Below, in pieces: positions 1 to 9,495 of a stretch of DNA of 64,000 nt (position 1 is its first letter; each line of letters starts with the position of its first letter). This DNA is from Thermobifida fusca NBRC 14071 = JCM 3263 (GTDB lineage Bacteria; Actinomycetota; Actinomycetes; Streptosporangiales; Streptosporangiaceae): NCBI RefSeq assembly GCF_001592045.1, contig NZ_BCWB01000043.1, forward strand, positions 1 to 64,000, given 5' to 3'. Below the pieces are notes generated by a model. It saw only the letters and a program-made list of their open reading frames with translations. It searched no databases and was not told the DNA's origin. A program made the position numbers and the translations under genes.

Positions 1-1578
1 CAGGGAGCACCCCCGGGACAGCCCCAGGGCGTACCGTCTGGGCAGCCGCAGGGAGCACCCTCTGGGGCGGCGCTAGCGGCCCCGCACGGTCCGGGCGGTC
101 CGGGTTTTCCGCCCTCGGGGCAGCCGATGCACAGCGGCCCGGGCGGCCCGCCGCCCCGCAAGAAGCCGGTCTGGCTCATTCCGCTGTCGATCGTGCTGGC
201 CGTGGCCCTGATCGGCGGTGGGGTGTGGGCGTCCGTGGCCCTGGTGAACAACCTGTTCGGCGGGGCGCAGCCCGAGTCGGTCCTCCCCCGCTCCTCGGCA
301 GTGTTCGCCAAGCTCGACCTGAAGCCCACGGGCCAGCAGTGGGCGTCCTACGCCCAGTTCTACGAACGGCTCCCTGACACGCTGAAAGACGAGTTCGAAA
401 GCGCCGAAGACGACTTCGGTGAGGAGCTGTTCGAAGAGCTGTTCCCCAACGTCGAGCTCGACTACGCGTCCGAGGTCGAACCGTGGCTGGGGCAGCGTTT
501 CGGTGTTGCCGTCTGGGCAGGCAACGAGGAGCCCCTGTACGCGATCGCCCTCGCCGTGGAGGACGAGGAGCTCGCAGAGGAGACCCTGACCCGGATCCAG
601 AGCGAGGACGACACGCTCTTCTTCGAAGTCGTCGACGGGTTCGCGATCCTCACCGACTCCCAGGACGCGCTCAACGACCGGCGCTTCCTCGTCGAGAACG
701 AAGGCACGCTGGAGGACAACGAGGACTTCGCCGACGACATCTCCGACATCGGCCGGGGAATCGCCACGGCGTGGATCGACTACGGCGCGATCGTCCACAA
801 CGAGGTGCTTGCCGCAGACGCCGACCTGGAAGACCTGGCTGAGCTCGGCCAAGTCACCGGCCGGCTCGTCGCGGTCGTGCGGATGGAGAGCAAGTACCTG
901 GAATTCCAGGCCAACCTGGTCAACGCGGCGCTTGACGGCAACACTATCTTCGCCGAGTCGGTGCCTACCGGGGGCATCACCGCGCTGCACGACCTGCCCG
1001 ACAACTCGGTGATCGCGCTCGGCGGGGACGGGCTGGACGCTGTCGCCCAGGCTTTCTGGGAAGCCAACCAGGGGAGCATCGAATCGTCCGAGGACTACGA
1101 GGAGTTCGACAGCGCGATGCGGGAGCTGGGCGTGCGCCTGCCCGCTGACTTCCACAAGCTTCTGGGCACCAAGACGGCCTTCGGCATGACCGACTTGGAG
1201 GGCCTAGACTACTTCGGGTACAGCGACATCCCCTTCGAACTGCGGCTGACAGGCGCAGACAGCGCTCTGTGGGACGAGCTGGTCTCCCCCATGAGCACCG
1301 GGTTCGGCCCTTCGCCTTCGGTGACCACCGACGGCGACACCACGGTGATCTCCATGGGCAGCGCCGGAACGGGGCGGCTCGGTGACGACCCGGTCTTCCA
1401 GGAGACGATGAGCGGGTTGGAGAAAGCCCACCTGGCGCTCTACATGGACCTGCGGGTCGCAGCCGAAATGTGGGAGGACGCGCGTCCGAACCAGTGGGGT
1501 GGCCTGGGCGGCGCCCTGCAGTTCCAGGAGAACGGCTCGGCGACGCTCAACCTGCGCTGGGTTCCCAGCCCTGAGTGA
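1..1578 (+). CDS. DUF3352-type membrane-anchored protein, 5' end outside window
   Basis: The frame is open from base 1, so the true start lies upstream; the ATG at 127 is internal to a Pro/Gly/Gln-rich N-terminal tail with repeated QGAP/SGQP-like units. After this cytoplasmic tail comes one hydrophobic segment (visible residues about 57-79), then a roughly 445-residue acidic extracytoplasmic domain. The sequence after the membrane segment (PESVLPRSSAVFAKLDLKP) and the general layout resemble DUF3352 proteins, whose function is unknown to me. The 525 visible residues end at TGA 1578. The gene converges on an ABC exporter operon, with a long hairpin between them. Family assignment is moderately sure; no catalytic motif is visible. 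Confidence 0.75.
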   Translation, partial: QGAPPGQPQGVPSGQPQGAPSGAALAAPHGPGGPGFPPSGQPMHSGPGGPPPRKKPVWLIPLSIVLAVALIGGGVWASVALVNNLFGGAQPESVLPRSSAVFAKLDLKPTGQQWASYAQFYERLPDTLKDEFESAEDDFGEELFEELFPNVELDYASEVEPWLGQRFGVAVWAGNEEPLYAIALAVEDEELAEETLTRIQSEDDTLFFEVVDGFAILTDSQDALNDRRFLVENEGTLEDNEDFADDISDIGRGIATAWIDYGAIVHNEVLAADADLEDLAELGQVTGRLVAVVRMESKYLEFQANLVNAALDGNTIFAESVPTGGITALHDLPDNSVIALGGDGLDAVAQAFWEANQGSIESSEDYEEFDSAMRELGVRLPADFHKLLGTKTAFGMTDLEGLDYFGYSDIPFELRLTGADSALWDELVSPMSTGFGPSPSVTTDGDTTVISMGSAGTGRLGDDPVFQETMSGLEKAHLALYMDLRVAAEMWEDARPNQWGGLGGALQFQENGSATLNLRWVPSPE

Positions 1579-1594
1579 TCCCGCACCAACCGCT

Positions 1595-1635
1595 AAGGGT
1601 GGGGCGCGGCGGACGGTCCGCTGCCCCCCACCCTT
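1595..1635. terminator. Bidirectional hairpin between convergent genes
   Basis: Arms AAGGGTGGGG (1595-1604) and CCCCACCCTT (1626-1635) are perfectly complementary, and the enclosed bases contain a second small stem GCGGA/TCCGC. It sits between two convergent stops (1578 and 1661) and has no long T tract, as is usual for actinobacterial terminators. Confidence 0.65.
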
Positions 1636-1660
1636 GCTGTGTTCTCGCCGGTGGAACGGG

Positions 1661-2467
1661 TCAGTCGATGAGGCGGCGCTGCATCTGGTGGACAGCGAGG
1701 ACCCAGACGACCACGGCAAACCCCACGAGCACTGCCACATGGCCGAGGGCAGTCAGGGCTTCGATACCGAAAGCGCAGCCGCGGATCAGTTCCACACAGT
1801 GGTAGAGCGGGTTGGCCATGGCCGCTGTCTGCGCCCACTCCGGCAACTGGTCGATGGGGAAGAACGTTCCCGCGACCAGGAAGATCGGGGTGATGACCCC
1901 GGAGATGACATAGTCCGCCATCCGGATCGACGGGATGATCGCGGACAGCAGGATGCCGAAGAGCGCGAACCCGAACCCGGTGGCGGCCGCGATGACCGGG
2001 ACGAACAGCATCGGCCAGACCGGGTCGAGGCCGAACCCGAAAGCGACGAGCAGCGGGGCGCAGCCGTAGACGCCGGCTTTCAACCCCAGCCACAGCGCTT
2101 CACCGGTGACCAGTTCCCGCACGTCCACGGGGGCAGCCAGCACCCCTTCGTACGTGTGCTGGAAGCGGCGGCGCACGAACGTGTTGATCAGCCCCGGAAA
2201 CATGGACGTGAACAGCGCGGATATCGCCACGATCCCCGTGCCGAGGAATTCGATGTAGTCGTAGCCGCCGATGCTGCCGACGAGCGCCCCCATGCCCATG
2301 CCGAAAGCCAGCAGGTACAGCACGGGTTCGACGATCGACGAGAAGGTGATGGGCGCCCACGTGCGCCGGTACAGCGCCCACTCGCGGGCGAGGATGCCGA
2401 GGACGGGGGCAAACTCGAATCCTCCGGGGCGTGGGCGGTCTACGGTGGTGTTCTCGGTTGCGGTCAC
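1661..2467 (-). CDS. ABC-2 type transporter permease (DrrB-like)
   Basis: A 268-residue polytopic membrane protein with about six hydrophobic segments and the ABC-2 permease layout, including a late hydrophobic block with the sequence VAGTFFPIDQLPEW typical of the family. It pairs with the ATPase encoded just upstream to form an exporter of drugs, lipids or polysaccharides; the substrate cannot be told. The GTG start at 2467 overlaps the ATPase stop by four bases (GTGA), so the two are translationally coupled. This overlap decides the start, although the frame stays open much further upstream on the wrong side of the ATPase gene. Confidence 0.88.
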   Translation of the reverse strand: MTATENTTVDRPRPGGFEFAPVLGILAREWALYRRTWAPITFSSIVEPVLYLLAFGMGMGALVGSIGGYDYIEFLGTGIVAISALFTSMFPGLINTFVRRRFQHTYEGVLAAPVDVRELVTGEALWLGLKAGVYGCAPLLVAFGFGLDPVWPMLFVPVIAAATGFGFALFGILLSAIIPSIRMADYVISGVITPIFLVAGTFFPIDQLPEWAQTAAMANPLYHCVELIRGCAFGIEALTALGHVAVLVGFAVVVWVLAVHQMQRRLID

Positions 2468-3435
2468 TCTACGGTCTCCCCGGTCAGGGTGACGAACACG
2501 TCTTCCAGGTTGCTGGCGCGGCGCATTCCCGTGCCGAGCCGGTCCCGCAGCGAATCGGGGAGTTCTTCGGCGCGGAGCACGGAAAGGGTGGAGCCGGTGC
2601 GCCGCGTAGTGAACCCGGCGTGGTGGATGACTTTCTCTAGTTCTTCGACACCTTCCGCCCCGATCTGGTACTCCTCGACGGTTTTCCCGGCGTATTTGGC
2701 GATCAGGTCGGCGGGTTCGCCGCGTTCGACGATGCGTCCCTTGGCCATGAGCGCCACTTCGTCGGAGAGCCGCTCCGCTTCTTCGATGTAGTGGGTGGAC
2801 ATGAGGACCGTGACCCCCTCGTCCCGGAGGGCGGAGATGAGCCCCCACAGTTCTTGGCGGACTTGCGGGTCGAGGCCGACAGTGGGCTCGTCGAGGAGGA
2901 GCACGCGGGGACGGTGGACGAGGCCGCGGGCGATGAGCAGTCGGCGGCGCATCCCCCCGGAAAGCTTCTCGGTGAACTCGTGTCGCCGATGCTCCAAGTG
3001 GGCGATGCGCAGTGCCCGCTCCACGGCGGCGTCGCGTTCGCGGCGCGGCACCCGGTACAGGTAGGTGAAGCTGCGCAGGTTCTCTTCGACGGTGAGTTCC
3101 TCGTCGAGATTGTCGTGCTGGGGCACCACTCCCATGAGGGAGCGCGCCCACTTCGACTTTTGGGGGATGGGATGGCCGAGGACGCTGACGTGTCCTTCGT
3201 CCACGGTGCTCTGCGCGGTGAGGATGCGCATGGTGGTGGACTTGCCTGCCCCGTTGGGGCCGAGCAGTCCGAGCACGACACCTTGGGGGACGTCCAGGTC
3301 GAGGCCGTTGACGGCGGTGATGTCGCCGAAGCGTTTCACGACCCCGCGGAGCGAGATCGCCGGTGGCGAGTCCGCTGACGGGTCCGGGGAAGGTTCTGGC
3401 CTTGCGGGCTGCGACGACGAAGTCATGGGGTTCAC
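2464..3435 (-). CDS. ABC transporter ATP-binding protein (DrrA-like)
   Basis: Encodes a 323-residue ATPase with all ABC motifs in order: Walker A GPNGAGKST (about residue 60), Q-loop region VVPQHDNLD, signature LSGGM and Walker B LLLDEPTVGLD. The roughly 80-residue C-terminal tail after the ATPase core is like that of DrrA-type exporters. The first 25 residues are Pro/Ser-rich linker. The start is either GTG 3435 or ATG 3426; neither has a clear Shine-Dalgarno sequence. It is co-transcribed with the permease (four-base overlap) and divergent from the DUF1707 gene, so the 60-80 bases between them hold both promoters. Confidence 0.88.
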   Translation of the reverse strand: MNPMTSSSQPARPEPSPDPSADSPPAISLRGVVKRFGDITAVNGLDLDVPQGVVLGLLGPNGAGKSTTMRILTAQSTVDEGHVSVLGHPIPQKSKWARSLMGVVPQHDNLDEELTVEENLRSFTYLYRVPRRERDAAVERALRIAHLEHRRHEFTEKLSGGMRRRLLIARGLVHRPRVLLLDEPTVGLDPQVRQELWGLISALRDEGVTVLMSTHYIEEAERLSDEVALMAKGRIVERGEPADLIAKYAGKTVEEYQIGAEGVEELEKVIHHAGFTTRRTGSTLSVLRAEELPDSLRDRLGTGMRRASNLEDVFVTLTGETVE

Positions 3436-3511
3436 CGTAATCGGCGGTCGGATGTGGTCCTAATGATTTTTTCTGCGGCCACGGTGTCGGGAAGTACTGT
3501 TGACGGGTGTG

Positions 3512-4096
3512 ATGGAGGGAACTTCCCCGGAACGGCTGCGGGCATCCGACGCGGACCGGGAGCGTGTACTGGCGGTGCTCCGCGAGGCAGTGGCGGACGG
3601 CCGTTTGGACTTCGAAGAATTCCAGGAGCGCAGCGACCGGGCTGCCGCAGCACGCCGCCTCGGCGACCTGGTGGGGCTCACCACCGACCTGGTGCCGCCG
3701 GAGGCGCAGCCGCTGCGGTTGGACTCCGGGCCGGTGGCCGCGCTGTTCGGTGCGAAGCGGCGGGGCGGACGCTGGGTGGTCCCCAGCCAGCAGTGGGTGT
3801 TCTCCCTGTTCGGTAGTGCCGAGCTGGACTTGCGGGACGCGCTGCTCGCCCGGGACCGGGTGGCGGTGGCCGCTTCCGCGTTCTTCGGCCGCGTGGTGAT
3901 CCGCGTGCCGGAAGGCATGGAGGTGCGGATCCGGCGCCGCTCCTTGTTCGGTAGGCGGGCCGCAGTCCACCCCTCGCCGCTGCGTCACGCCCCCGTGCTG
4001 GAGGTTGACGGGGTCAGCCTGTTCGGTTCGGTGCGGGTCAGCACGTCCCGGAAGCGGCGGCTGGGGCGTGGCCGGCCGCGGCGTGAACTGAGGTGA
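3512..4096 (+). CDS. DUF1707 (SHOCT-like) domain protein
   Basis: About 194 residues. The N-terminal 50 residues (ASDADRERVLAVLREA, then LDFEEFQERSDRA) are a clear DUF1707 domain, which in actinobacteria often precedes membrane or LiaF-like segments. The C-terminal part has a LiaF-like beta-rich pattern with FGSAELDLRDA and FFGRVVIRVPEGMEV. No membrane segment is evident. The role is unknown; LiaF-like domains take part in envelope-stress sensing in Firmicutes, but that is only an analogy here. The start could be ATG 3512, GTG 3509 or TTG 3500; ATG is preferred because the domain begins shortly after it. Confidence 0.75.
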   Translation: MEGTSPERLRASDADRERVLAVLREAVADGRLDFEEFQERSDRAAAARRLGDLVGLTTDLVPPEAQPLRLDSGPVAALFGAKRRGGRWVVPSQQWVFSLFGSAELDLRDALLARDRVAVAASAFFGRVVIRVPEGMEVRIRRRSLFGRRAAVHPSPLRHAPVLEVDGVSLFGSVRVSTSRKRRLGRGRPRRELR

Positions 4097-4537
4097 GCGG
4101 GGCGCGTGGCCTGCCTGCCGTTGCGGGAGGGCTGCGCACGGCAGGCTGGGACCGGTCTGGCAGTCTGTGGTCTGGCTGAGGCTTGAGTGGGGAGTTGTGG
4201 CAGGTGTGCAACCGGGATCAAGGGGTGCGGTCCGCGCACGCCTTCGGGGTCAGTGTCCCGGGCGGGCAGCCGCAGTGCCCTGGGCACCGGGTCTGCTCGC
4301 GCCTCCACAGCCGTAGGGGATGGATGGTCGCCGACGGGGCCCCGGGACGGGGCGCACCGTGGGTGTGCGGAAAGGTGGACCGTAGTGGGAGTGGTTTTCC
4401 GCGGCTGGCCGGGCTGCCGGCGGCGGGTGCTGCGCCCGGACTGGTCTCCTGCTGCCGCGGGGCGCGTCCCCGCAGCACCGCCCTCCCTGTGAGCCTGACC
4501 GGCACATGCAACGAGGTTTGTCCTGGAGGTCTTTCAG
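4097..4537. other. Gene-free stretch before fumC
   Basis: No open frame here has convincing codon bias or family likeness. It holds the hairpin at 4113-4146 and presumably the fumC promoter and leader. A good Shine-Dalgarno GGAGG ends it, about nine bases before the fumC ATG. I recognise no riboswitch. Confidence 0.6.
4113..4146 (+). terminator. Hairpin after the DUF1707 gene
   Basis: Nine-base perfect arms GCCTGCCGT (4113-4121) and ACGGCAGGC (4138-4146) with a 16-base loop lie 16 bases after the stop at 4096. There is no T tract. Confidence 0.5.
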
Positions 4538-5929
4538 ATGACTGAATACCGCATCGAGCGGGACTCGATGGGCGAGGTCAAGGTTCCTGTCGAGGCCAAG
4601 TGGCGGGCGCAGACCCAGCGCGCGGTCGAGAACTTCCCTATCTCGGGGCAGGGCCTGGAGGCCGCGCACATCGCGGCACTGGGCCACATCAAGGCTGCGG
4701 CGGCGAAGGTCAACGCTGAGCTCGGTGTGATCAAGGAGGACATGGCCGAGGCGATCCGCGAGGCCGCGCTGGAGGTCGCCGCGGGCAAGTGGAACGACCA
4801 GTTCCCCGTGGACGTGTTCCAGACCGGGTCGGGCACGTCCAGCAACATGAACGCGAACGAGGTCATCGCGACGCTGGCCACGGAGCGGCTGGGCCAGCCG
4901 GTCCACCCCAACGACCACGTCAACGCGTCCCAGTCGTCCAATGACGTGTTCCCGTCCTCGATTCACATCGCGGCGACCTCCGCGCTGATCAACGAGCTGA
5001 TTCCGGCGCTGAAGCACTTGGAGGAGACGCTGTCGGCGAAGGCGTCGGAGTTCGCCACCGTGGTGAAGAGCGGCCGCACCCATTTGATGGACGCGACTCC
5101 GGTGACCTTGGGCCAGGAGTTCGACGGGTACGCCGCGCAGGTGCGGTACGGCATTGAGCGGATCGAAGCGTCCCTGCCGCGGGTCGCGGAGCTTCCGCTG
5201 GGCGGTACGGCCGTGGGGACCGGGATCAACACGCCGGAGGGCTTCTCCGCGAAGGTGATCGCGGAGATTGCGCGGGCTACGGGGCTGCCGCTGACCGAGG
5301 CGCGCAACCACTTCGAGGCCCAGGGGGCGCGGGACGCTCTGGTGGAGCTGTCCGGTCAGCTGCGCACGATCGCGGTGAGCTTCTGCAAGATCGCCAACGA
5401 CATCCGGTGGATGGGTTCGGGTCCGCGGACCGGTCTCAGCGAGATCTTCCTGCCGGACCTGCAGCCGGGGTCGTCGATCATGCCGGGCAAGGTCAACCCG
5501 GTGCTGTGCGAGTCGATGCTCCAGGTGGCCTCGCAGGTGGTGGGGAACGATGCCGCGGTGGCGTTCGGCGGGTCGACCGGCAACTTCGAGCTGAACGTGC
5601 AACTGCCGCTGATCGCCCGCAACGTGCTGGAGTCGATCCGGCTGCTGGCCAACATTTCCCGGGTGTTCGCGGACCGGTGCGTGGCCGGGATCACCGCTAA
5701 CGAGGAGCGGTGCCGCGAGTACGCGGAATCGTCGCCGTCGATCGTCACCCCGCTCAACCGCTACATCGGCTACGAGGAGGCCGCCAAGGTCGCCAAGCAG
5801 GCGCTCGCGGAGCGGAAGACGATCCGCCAGGTGGTGATCGAACGCGGGTACATCGCCCAGGGCAAGCTGACCGAGGCCCAGTTGGATGAGGCGCTCGACG
5901 TGCTGGCGATGACCAACTCGCAGAAGTAG
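4538..5929 (+). CDS. fumC: Class II fumarate hydratase
   Basis: Catalyses reversible hydration of fumarate to malate in the TCA cycle, in the cytosol. The 463-residue length is standard for the tetrameric, iron-independent class II enzyme. The superfamily signature [11 protein letters not shown] is at about residues 311-321, and the substrate-site motifs [14 protein letters not shown] and [12 protein letters not shown] are intact. The ATG start is preceded by GGAGG at good spacing. It is a single gene followed by a perfect hairpin. Aspartase shares the fold, but the close similarity to fumarases throughout makes fumarase much the better call. Confidence 0.95.
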   Translation: MTEYRIERDSMGEVKVPVEAKWRAQTQRAVENFPISGQGLEAAHIAALGHIKAAAAKVNAELGVIKEDMAEAIREAALEVAAGKWNDQFPVDVFQTGSGTSSNMNANEVIATLATERLGQPVHPNDHVNASQSSNDVFPSSIHIAATSALINELIPALKHLEETLSAKASEFATVVKSGRTHLMDATPVTLGQEFDGYAAQVRYGIERIEASLPRVAELPLGGTAVGTGINTPEGFSAKVIAEIARATGLPLTEARNHFEAQGARDALVELSGQLRTIAVSFCKIANDIRWMGSGPRTGLSEIFLPDLQPGSSIMPGKVNPVLCESMLQVASQVVGNDAAVAFGGSTGNFELNVQLPLIARNVLESIRLLANISRVFADRCVAGITANEERCREYAESSPSIVTPLNRYIGYEEAAKVAKQALAERKTIRQVVIERGYIAQGKLTEAQLDEALDVLAMTNSQK

Positions 5930-5943
5930 CAGCGGAACCAGTA

Positions 5944-5973
5944 ACGGCGGTGGCCGCGGAAGGCCACCGCCGT
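5944..5973 (+). terminator. fumC terminator hairpin
   Basis: Twelve-base perfect arms ACGGCGGTGGCC (5944-5955) and GGCCACCGCCGT (5962-5973) with a six-base loop, 15 bases after the fumC stop. Confidence 0.75.
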
Positions 5974-5985
5974 GGTGCGCGTGGT

Positions 5986-6012
5986 GCGGGCCTGGCCTTC
6001 TGCCAGGCCCGC
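5986..6012 (-). terminator. Terminator hairpin for the transglycosylase-like gene
   Basis: Eleven-base perfect arms GCGGGCCTGGC (5986-5996) and GCCAGGCCCGC (6002-6012) with a five-base loop lie just past the minus-strand stop at 6032. Each of the two convergent genes thus has its own hairpin. Confidence 0.65.
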
Positions 6013-6031
6013 GGCGTTTGCGCGGGCGTGG

Positions 6032-6682
6032 TTAGTACCAGCCGACGCTCTGCGAGTGCTCCCAGGCCGCACACGGGCTGCCGTAGCGGTCCTTGATGTA
6101 GCCCAGTCCCCACTTGATCTGGGTGGCGGGGTTGGTCTGCCAGTCGGATCCGGCGCTGGCCATTTTCTCGCCGGGCAGCGCCTGCGGGATGCCGTAGGCG
6201 CCGGAGTAGGGGTTGCGGGCCTGGGGGTTCCAGTTGCTCTCCCGCTGCCACAGGGAGTCGAGGCAACTGAACTGGTCGGATCCCCAGCCGTAGTCGGCGA
6301 GCATGGCCTGGGCGATCGCCCGAGGGTCGCCGCTGGGGATGGATACGGGTTCCGGTTCTTCCTCTTCTTCCTTTTCCTCTTCCAGGGTGCCGCTGGCGGT
6401 GGCGAGGGACTGCGCGAGAGCCTGCTCCCGCTCAGTGCTGGCCTGTTCGAGCTGACCCGCCGGGACTCCCTGGGAGTCGTCGGGGAAGAAGGACTCTGTG
6501 TCCGCTTCGTCGGGCAGGATTGCGGCTGAGGCAGCCTGGTCCGGCGCGGCGCCGGTATCGGCGGCGAAAGCGGAGAAGCCGAACGTTGCACCGGCGACGG
6601 TGAGCGCCGCCGTTCCAGCCGCGGTAGCGAGCCGCAACGAAATTCGGTTCTTCAGCAAGGATTGGCCTTTCAACGGTCGCAT
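6032..6682 (-). CDS. Secreted transglycosylase SLT-domain-like protein
   Basis: About 216 residues. From ATG 6682 the protein begins with basic residues and a hydrophobic stretch ending SAFA, a Sec signal peptide with cleavage near residue 40. A Glu-rich low-complexity linker follows (runs of E/K), then a C-terminal domain of about 80 residues with WQRESNWNP (Glu in the position of the lysozyme-like catalytic acid), YGIPQA and the ending HSQSVGWY. This is the actinobacterial lytic transglycosylase/Rpf-like fold, probably acting on peptidoglycan outside the cell. An upstream in-frame GTG at 6766 would put 28 non-signal residues first, so ATG 6682 is preferred. A sigma70-type promoter lies about 250 bases upstream, implying a long leader. 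Confidence 0.8.
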   Translation of the reverse strand: MRPLKGQSLLKNRISLRLATAAGTAALTVAGATFGFSAFAADTGAAPDQAASAAILPDEADTESFFPDDSQGVPAGQLEQASTEREQALAQSLATASGTLEEEKEEEEEPEPVSIPSGDPRAIAQAMLADYGWGSDQFSCLDSLWQRESNWNPQARNPYSGAYGIPQALPGEKMASAGSDWQTNPATQIKWGLGYIKDRYGSPCAAWEHSQSVGWY

Positions 6683-6925
6683 GTCCGGTGGCTTCCCATG
6701 CGCTCGAATACACCCCGGATCTTGACAAGGGACTGGGTGGGCGACAGGCGAATCAACGGACACCACCGGCTGCCGTGTCGCCGAAGATCACCGCGCGCAG
6801 GGGTGGTTTTGGGGAGTCACCACAGACGACTGCGGAATGCGCGCTCTCGGGGTCTGAACGGAACAGAAACAACCTTGCCGCAAGATCTCGGCATCGTCAC
6901 GCTACACCCATGGGTGACATAGACC

Positions 6926-6953
6926 ACATTACATATTGGGGCTTTTTTGACAA
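6926..6953 (-). promoter_or_regulatory. Sigma70-type promoter candidate
   Basis: On the minus strand TTGTCA (6953-6948) is followed after 16 bases by TAATGT (6931-6926), close to TTGACA/TATAAT. The region is AT-rich against a GC-rich background and points to the transglycosylase-like gene. Confidence 0.45.
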
Positions 6954-6976
6954 CCAATTCCATAGCGCCCCCGTCT

Positions 6977-7016
6977 AAAAATAAGGGCGCCTGCCCAGAA
7001 AACCGGACAAACGCCC
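6977..7016 (-). terminator. Rho-independent terminator of the PhoH gene
   Basis: On the minus strand, GGGCGTTTGTCC pairs with GGGCAGGCGCCC (12 pairs including G-U) around an eight-base loop and is followed by TTATTTTT. It begins 14 bases after the phoH stop at 7030. Confidence 0.85.
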
Positions 7017-7029
7017 ATGTCTGCGGCGG

Positions 7030-8373
7030 TCAGCCCTCCAGCATCTCCGTGACGAGCGCAGCAATCGGAGAGCGCTCCGACCGGGTCAGCGTGATGTGGG
7101 CGAACAGCGGATGCCCTTTGAGCTTTTCGATCACCGCGACCACCCCGTCGTAGCGGCCCACCCGGAGGTTGTCCCGCTGGGCGACGTCATGGGTGAGCAC
7201 CACCCGCGAGTTCTCCCCGAGCCGCGACAGCACGGTCAGCAGCACGCCGCGCTCCAACGACTGCGCCTCGTCCACGATCACGAACGAGTCGTGCAGGGAA
7301 CGGCCCCGGATGTGGGTGAGCGGCAGCACCTCGAGCATGCCGCGGTCCACGACCTCGTCGATGACGTCCTGCGTGGTCAGCACCGAGAGAGTGTCGTGCA
7401 CCGCCTGCGACCACGGCGACATCTTCTCGTACTCGGTGCCCGGCAAGTACCCCAAGTCCTGACCGCCCACCGCGTACAACGGCCGGAACACCACCACCTT
7501 GCGGTGCTGCTGGCGTTCCAGGACCGCCTCCAGCCCGGCGCACAGCGCCAGCGCCGACTTGCCCGTACCGGCCCGACCGCCCAGCGAGACGATGCCGACC
7601 TCCGGGTCGGTGAGCAGGTCAAGGGCGATGCGCTGCTCCGCGCTGCGCCCATGCAGGCCGAACACGTCACGGTCGCCGCGCACCACCTTGACCGACTTGT
7701 CAGGCAGCACCCGGCCCAGGGCCTTGCCCCGTTCGGAGACCAGCACCAGGCCCGTGTGGCACGGCAGGTCCCGCGCCTCCTCGATATCGGTGGTTCCGTG
7801 AGCGAAGAGCTCCTCGATCTTGTGGGCAGGAACCTCGAGCTCCGCCATTCCGGTCCATCCGTGCTCGATGGCCAGTTCCGCGCGGTACTCGTCTGCGGCC
7901 AGACCCACCGACGAGGCTTTGATCCGCAGCGGAAGGTCCTTGCTGACCAGGACCACGTTGTTGTTCTCGGCGGCGAGGTTGCGCGCCACGGTGAGGATGC
8001 GCGTATCGTTGTCGTCCTGCCGGAACCCGGCCGGGAGGACCTCGGGGTTGCTGTGGTTCAGTTCCACCCGAAGCGTGCCGCCCTGGTCGTTGACCGTTAC
8101 CGGAGTGTCGAGAGCACCGTAAGCGACCCTCAGATCGTCGAGCTTGCGCAGCGCCTCCCGGGCGAAATAGCCCAGTTCAGGATGGTGTCGCTTGCTTTCC
8201 AGTTCAGAGATGACGACGATCGGCAGGACCACCTCGTGCTCGGCGAAACGGGTGATCGACAGGGGGTCCGCCAGCAGGACACTCGTATCGAGGACGTAGG
8301 TGCGCCGGCTGCTGTCTCCTGCGGCGGGGCTAGGGCGGACAGGGTCACGGTGAACGGTCGAGGAACTAGCCAC
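7030..8373 (-). CDS. PIN-PhoH fusion protein (PhoH2 family)
   Basis: A 447-residue protein of the PhoH2 type. An N-terminal PIN ribonuclease domain ([12 protein letters not shown], conserved acidic residues including DDNDTRIL and LVSKD) is joined to a C-terminal PhoH ATPase with Walker [12 protein letters not shown] near residue 270 and Walker B-like FVIVDEAQ. Mycobacterial PhoH2 is reported to unwind and cleave RNA; the same role is expected here in the cytosol. The ATG 8373 start lies a few residues before the PIN domain. It is monocistronic, with a strong terminator. The PIN acidic residues look intact, so nuclease activity is plausible. Confidence 0.9.
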   Translation of the reverse strand: MASSSTVHRDPVRPSPAAGDSSRRTYVLDTSVLLADPLSITRFAEHEVVLPIVVISELESKRHHPELGYFAREALRKLDDLRVAYGALDTPVTVNDQGGTLRVELNHSNPEVLPAGFRQDDNDTRILTVARNLAAENNNVVLVSKDLPLRIKASSVGLAADEYRAELAIEHGWTGMAELEVPAHKIEELFAHGTTDIEEARDLPCHTGLVLVSERGKALGRVLPDKSVKVVRGDRDVFGLHGRSAEQRIALDLLTDPEVGIVSLGGRAGTGKSALALCAGLEAVLERQQHRKVVVFRPLYAVGGQDLGYLPGTEYEKMSPWSQAVHDTLSVLTTQDVIDEVVDRGMLEVLPLTHIRGRSLHDSFVIVDEAQSLERGVLLTVLSRLGENSRVVLTHDVAQRDNLRVGRYDGVVAVIEKLKGHPLFAHITLTRSERSPIAALVTEMLEG

Positions 8374-8645
8374 TCGTTCTCCCCCTGGGCGCGGTCAAGC
8401 GCCCTAGACTCACGGGAATCCAAGGACCGGGACCAGCCCCATGAGGGCCGGGACCGGCCCCCTTCGTGATGGTTTCCTGTCTCGCCAGGAGCATCAATGA
8501 GTCGGGGCCTCCCGCGTGGTGGGTATGCGCACCCCACCACCGCTATTGACGGTACCCCGCTCATCCGAAAGAGCAAGACCTTTATTCGACCAATTCGTGA
8601 ATAAGTCGTTACCTTAACCCGGTCGACCCTTGGGAGAACAGGCTG

Positions 8646-9410
8646 TCAGCAGCCGAAACGCCGCTGGCGCACACTGTAGGAGCGCAGCGCGCGCAGAAAG
8701 TCGATCTTGCGGAACGCGGGCCAGAAGACTTCGCAGAAGTAGAACTCCGAGTGGGCGCTCTGCCACAGCAGAAAGCCGGAGAGCCGCTGCTCCCCGGAGG
8801 TGCGGATGAGGAGGTCGGGGTCGGGCTGACCGCGGGTGTAGAGGTGCTTGGCGATGTCGTCGAGGTCGAGCCGCTCAGCCAGCTCCTCCAGCGTGGTGCC
8901 TTTCGCGGCCTCTTCGAGCAGCAGCGAGCGGACCGCGTCGGCGATCTCGCGGCGCCCGCCGTATCCCACGGCGACGTTGACGAGCAGCCCGGGGTTGCGC
9001 TCGGTGGTGGTCCCCGCTTCCTTCATCACCTGGGCTGTGGAGGCGGGCAGCAGGTCGAGGGCGCCCATGGGGTTGACCCGCCGCCCTTCGTTGCAGAGCC
9101 GCCGCACTGTGTTCTCGATGATCTCGAACAGCGGTTCCAGCTCTTCGGGGGGACGCGCGAGGTTGTCGGTGGACAACAGCCACAGGGTGACGACCTGCAC
9201 CCCGACTTCATCGCACCAGTCGAGTAATTCGAAGATCTTCTCGGCGCCCGCCCGGTGCCCTTCTTTCGGGCTGGACAGTCCGCTGAGCCTGGCCCACCGG
9301 CGATTCCCGTCGAGGATCACTCCCACGTGCCGGGGCTTTGGAGCGTTGCTCAGCGCACGCTCCAAGCGCCGTTCGTACAGCCGGTAGAGAGGGATGCGCA
9401 ACAGCCCCAT
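8646..9410 (-). CDS. Short-chain cis-prenyltransferase, Rv1086-like (Z,E-farnesyl diphosphate synthase)
   Basis: A 254-residue cis-prenyltransferase (UppS family) with the catalytic Asp in DGNRRWA at residue 34 and the C-terminal signature RTSGEQRLSGFLLWQ. It condenses isopentenyl diphosphate with an allylic diphosphate in cis. The N-terminal PLYRLYERRLERAL and overall sequence resemble M. tuberculosis Rv1086, which makes Z,E-farnesyl diphosphate, rather than the long-chain decaprenyl/undecaprenyl synthase, so a short product is expected; chain length is inference. ATG 9410 is preceded by AGGAGAGG at good spacing and is preferred over an upstream in-frame start. The product feeds the lipid carrier used in wall synthesis. 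Confidence 0.88.
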   Translation of the reverse strand: MGLLRIPLYRLYERRLERALSNAPKPRHVGVILDGNRRWARLSGLSSPKEGHRAGAEKIFELLDWCDEVGVQVVTLWLLSTDNLARPPEELEPLFEIIENTVRRLCNEGRRVNPMGALDLLPASTAQVMKEAGTTTERNPGLLVNVAVGYGGRREIADAVRSLLLEEAAKGTTLEELAERLDLDDIAKHLYTRGQPDPDLLIRTSGEQRLSGFLLWQSAHSEFYFCEVFWPAFRKIDFLRALRSYSVRQRRFGC

Positions 9411-9472
9411 GGACGGTAGTACCTCTCCTGACACCTTCGAGGCCGCGAACACGGCAGCGGACACGCGGGGTC

Positions 9473-9495
9473 TCCGGCACGTGCACCGTGCCGGA
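9473..9495 (-). terminator. Hairpin after the ECF sigma gene
   Basis: Nine-base perfect arms TCCGGCACG and CGTGCCGGA with a five-base loop, about 120 bases past the sigma stop at 9616 and before the prenyltransferase start. There is no T tract. Confidence 0.45.

Larger units (their letters stand above)
6683..7029. other. Leader/promoter region of the transglycosylase-like gene and phoH terminator
   Basis: This 347-base stretch holds the phoH terminator (6977-7016), the promoter candidate at 6926-6953 and a leader of about 240 bases. In actinobacteria such leaders on cell-wall hydrolase genes often carry the c-di-AMP (ydaO) riboswitch; I looked for its conserved GCTAACC and CCGAATC-type blocks and did not find them. 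Confidence 0.5.

Noticed and set aside
6683-6925. c-di-AMP (ydaO) riboswitch in the leader of the transglycosylase-like gene
   Set aside because: Context fits, but the conserved sequence blocks of the class are not found; a covariance search would be needed to reopen this.
8374-8645. Small gene between phoH and the prenyltransferase
   Set aside because: Frames present are short, without ribosome binding site or codon bias; the region most likely holds the phoH promoter and leader.
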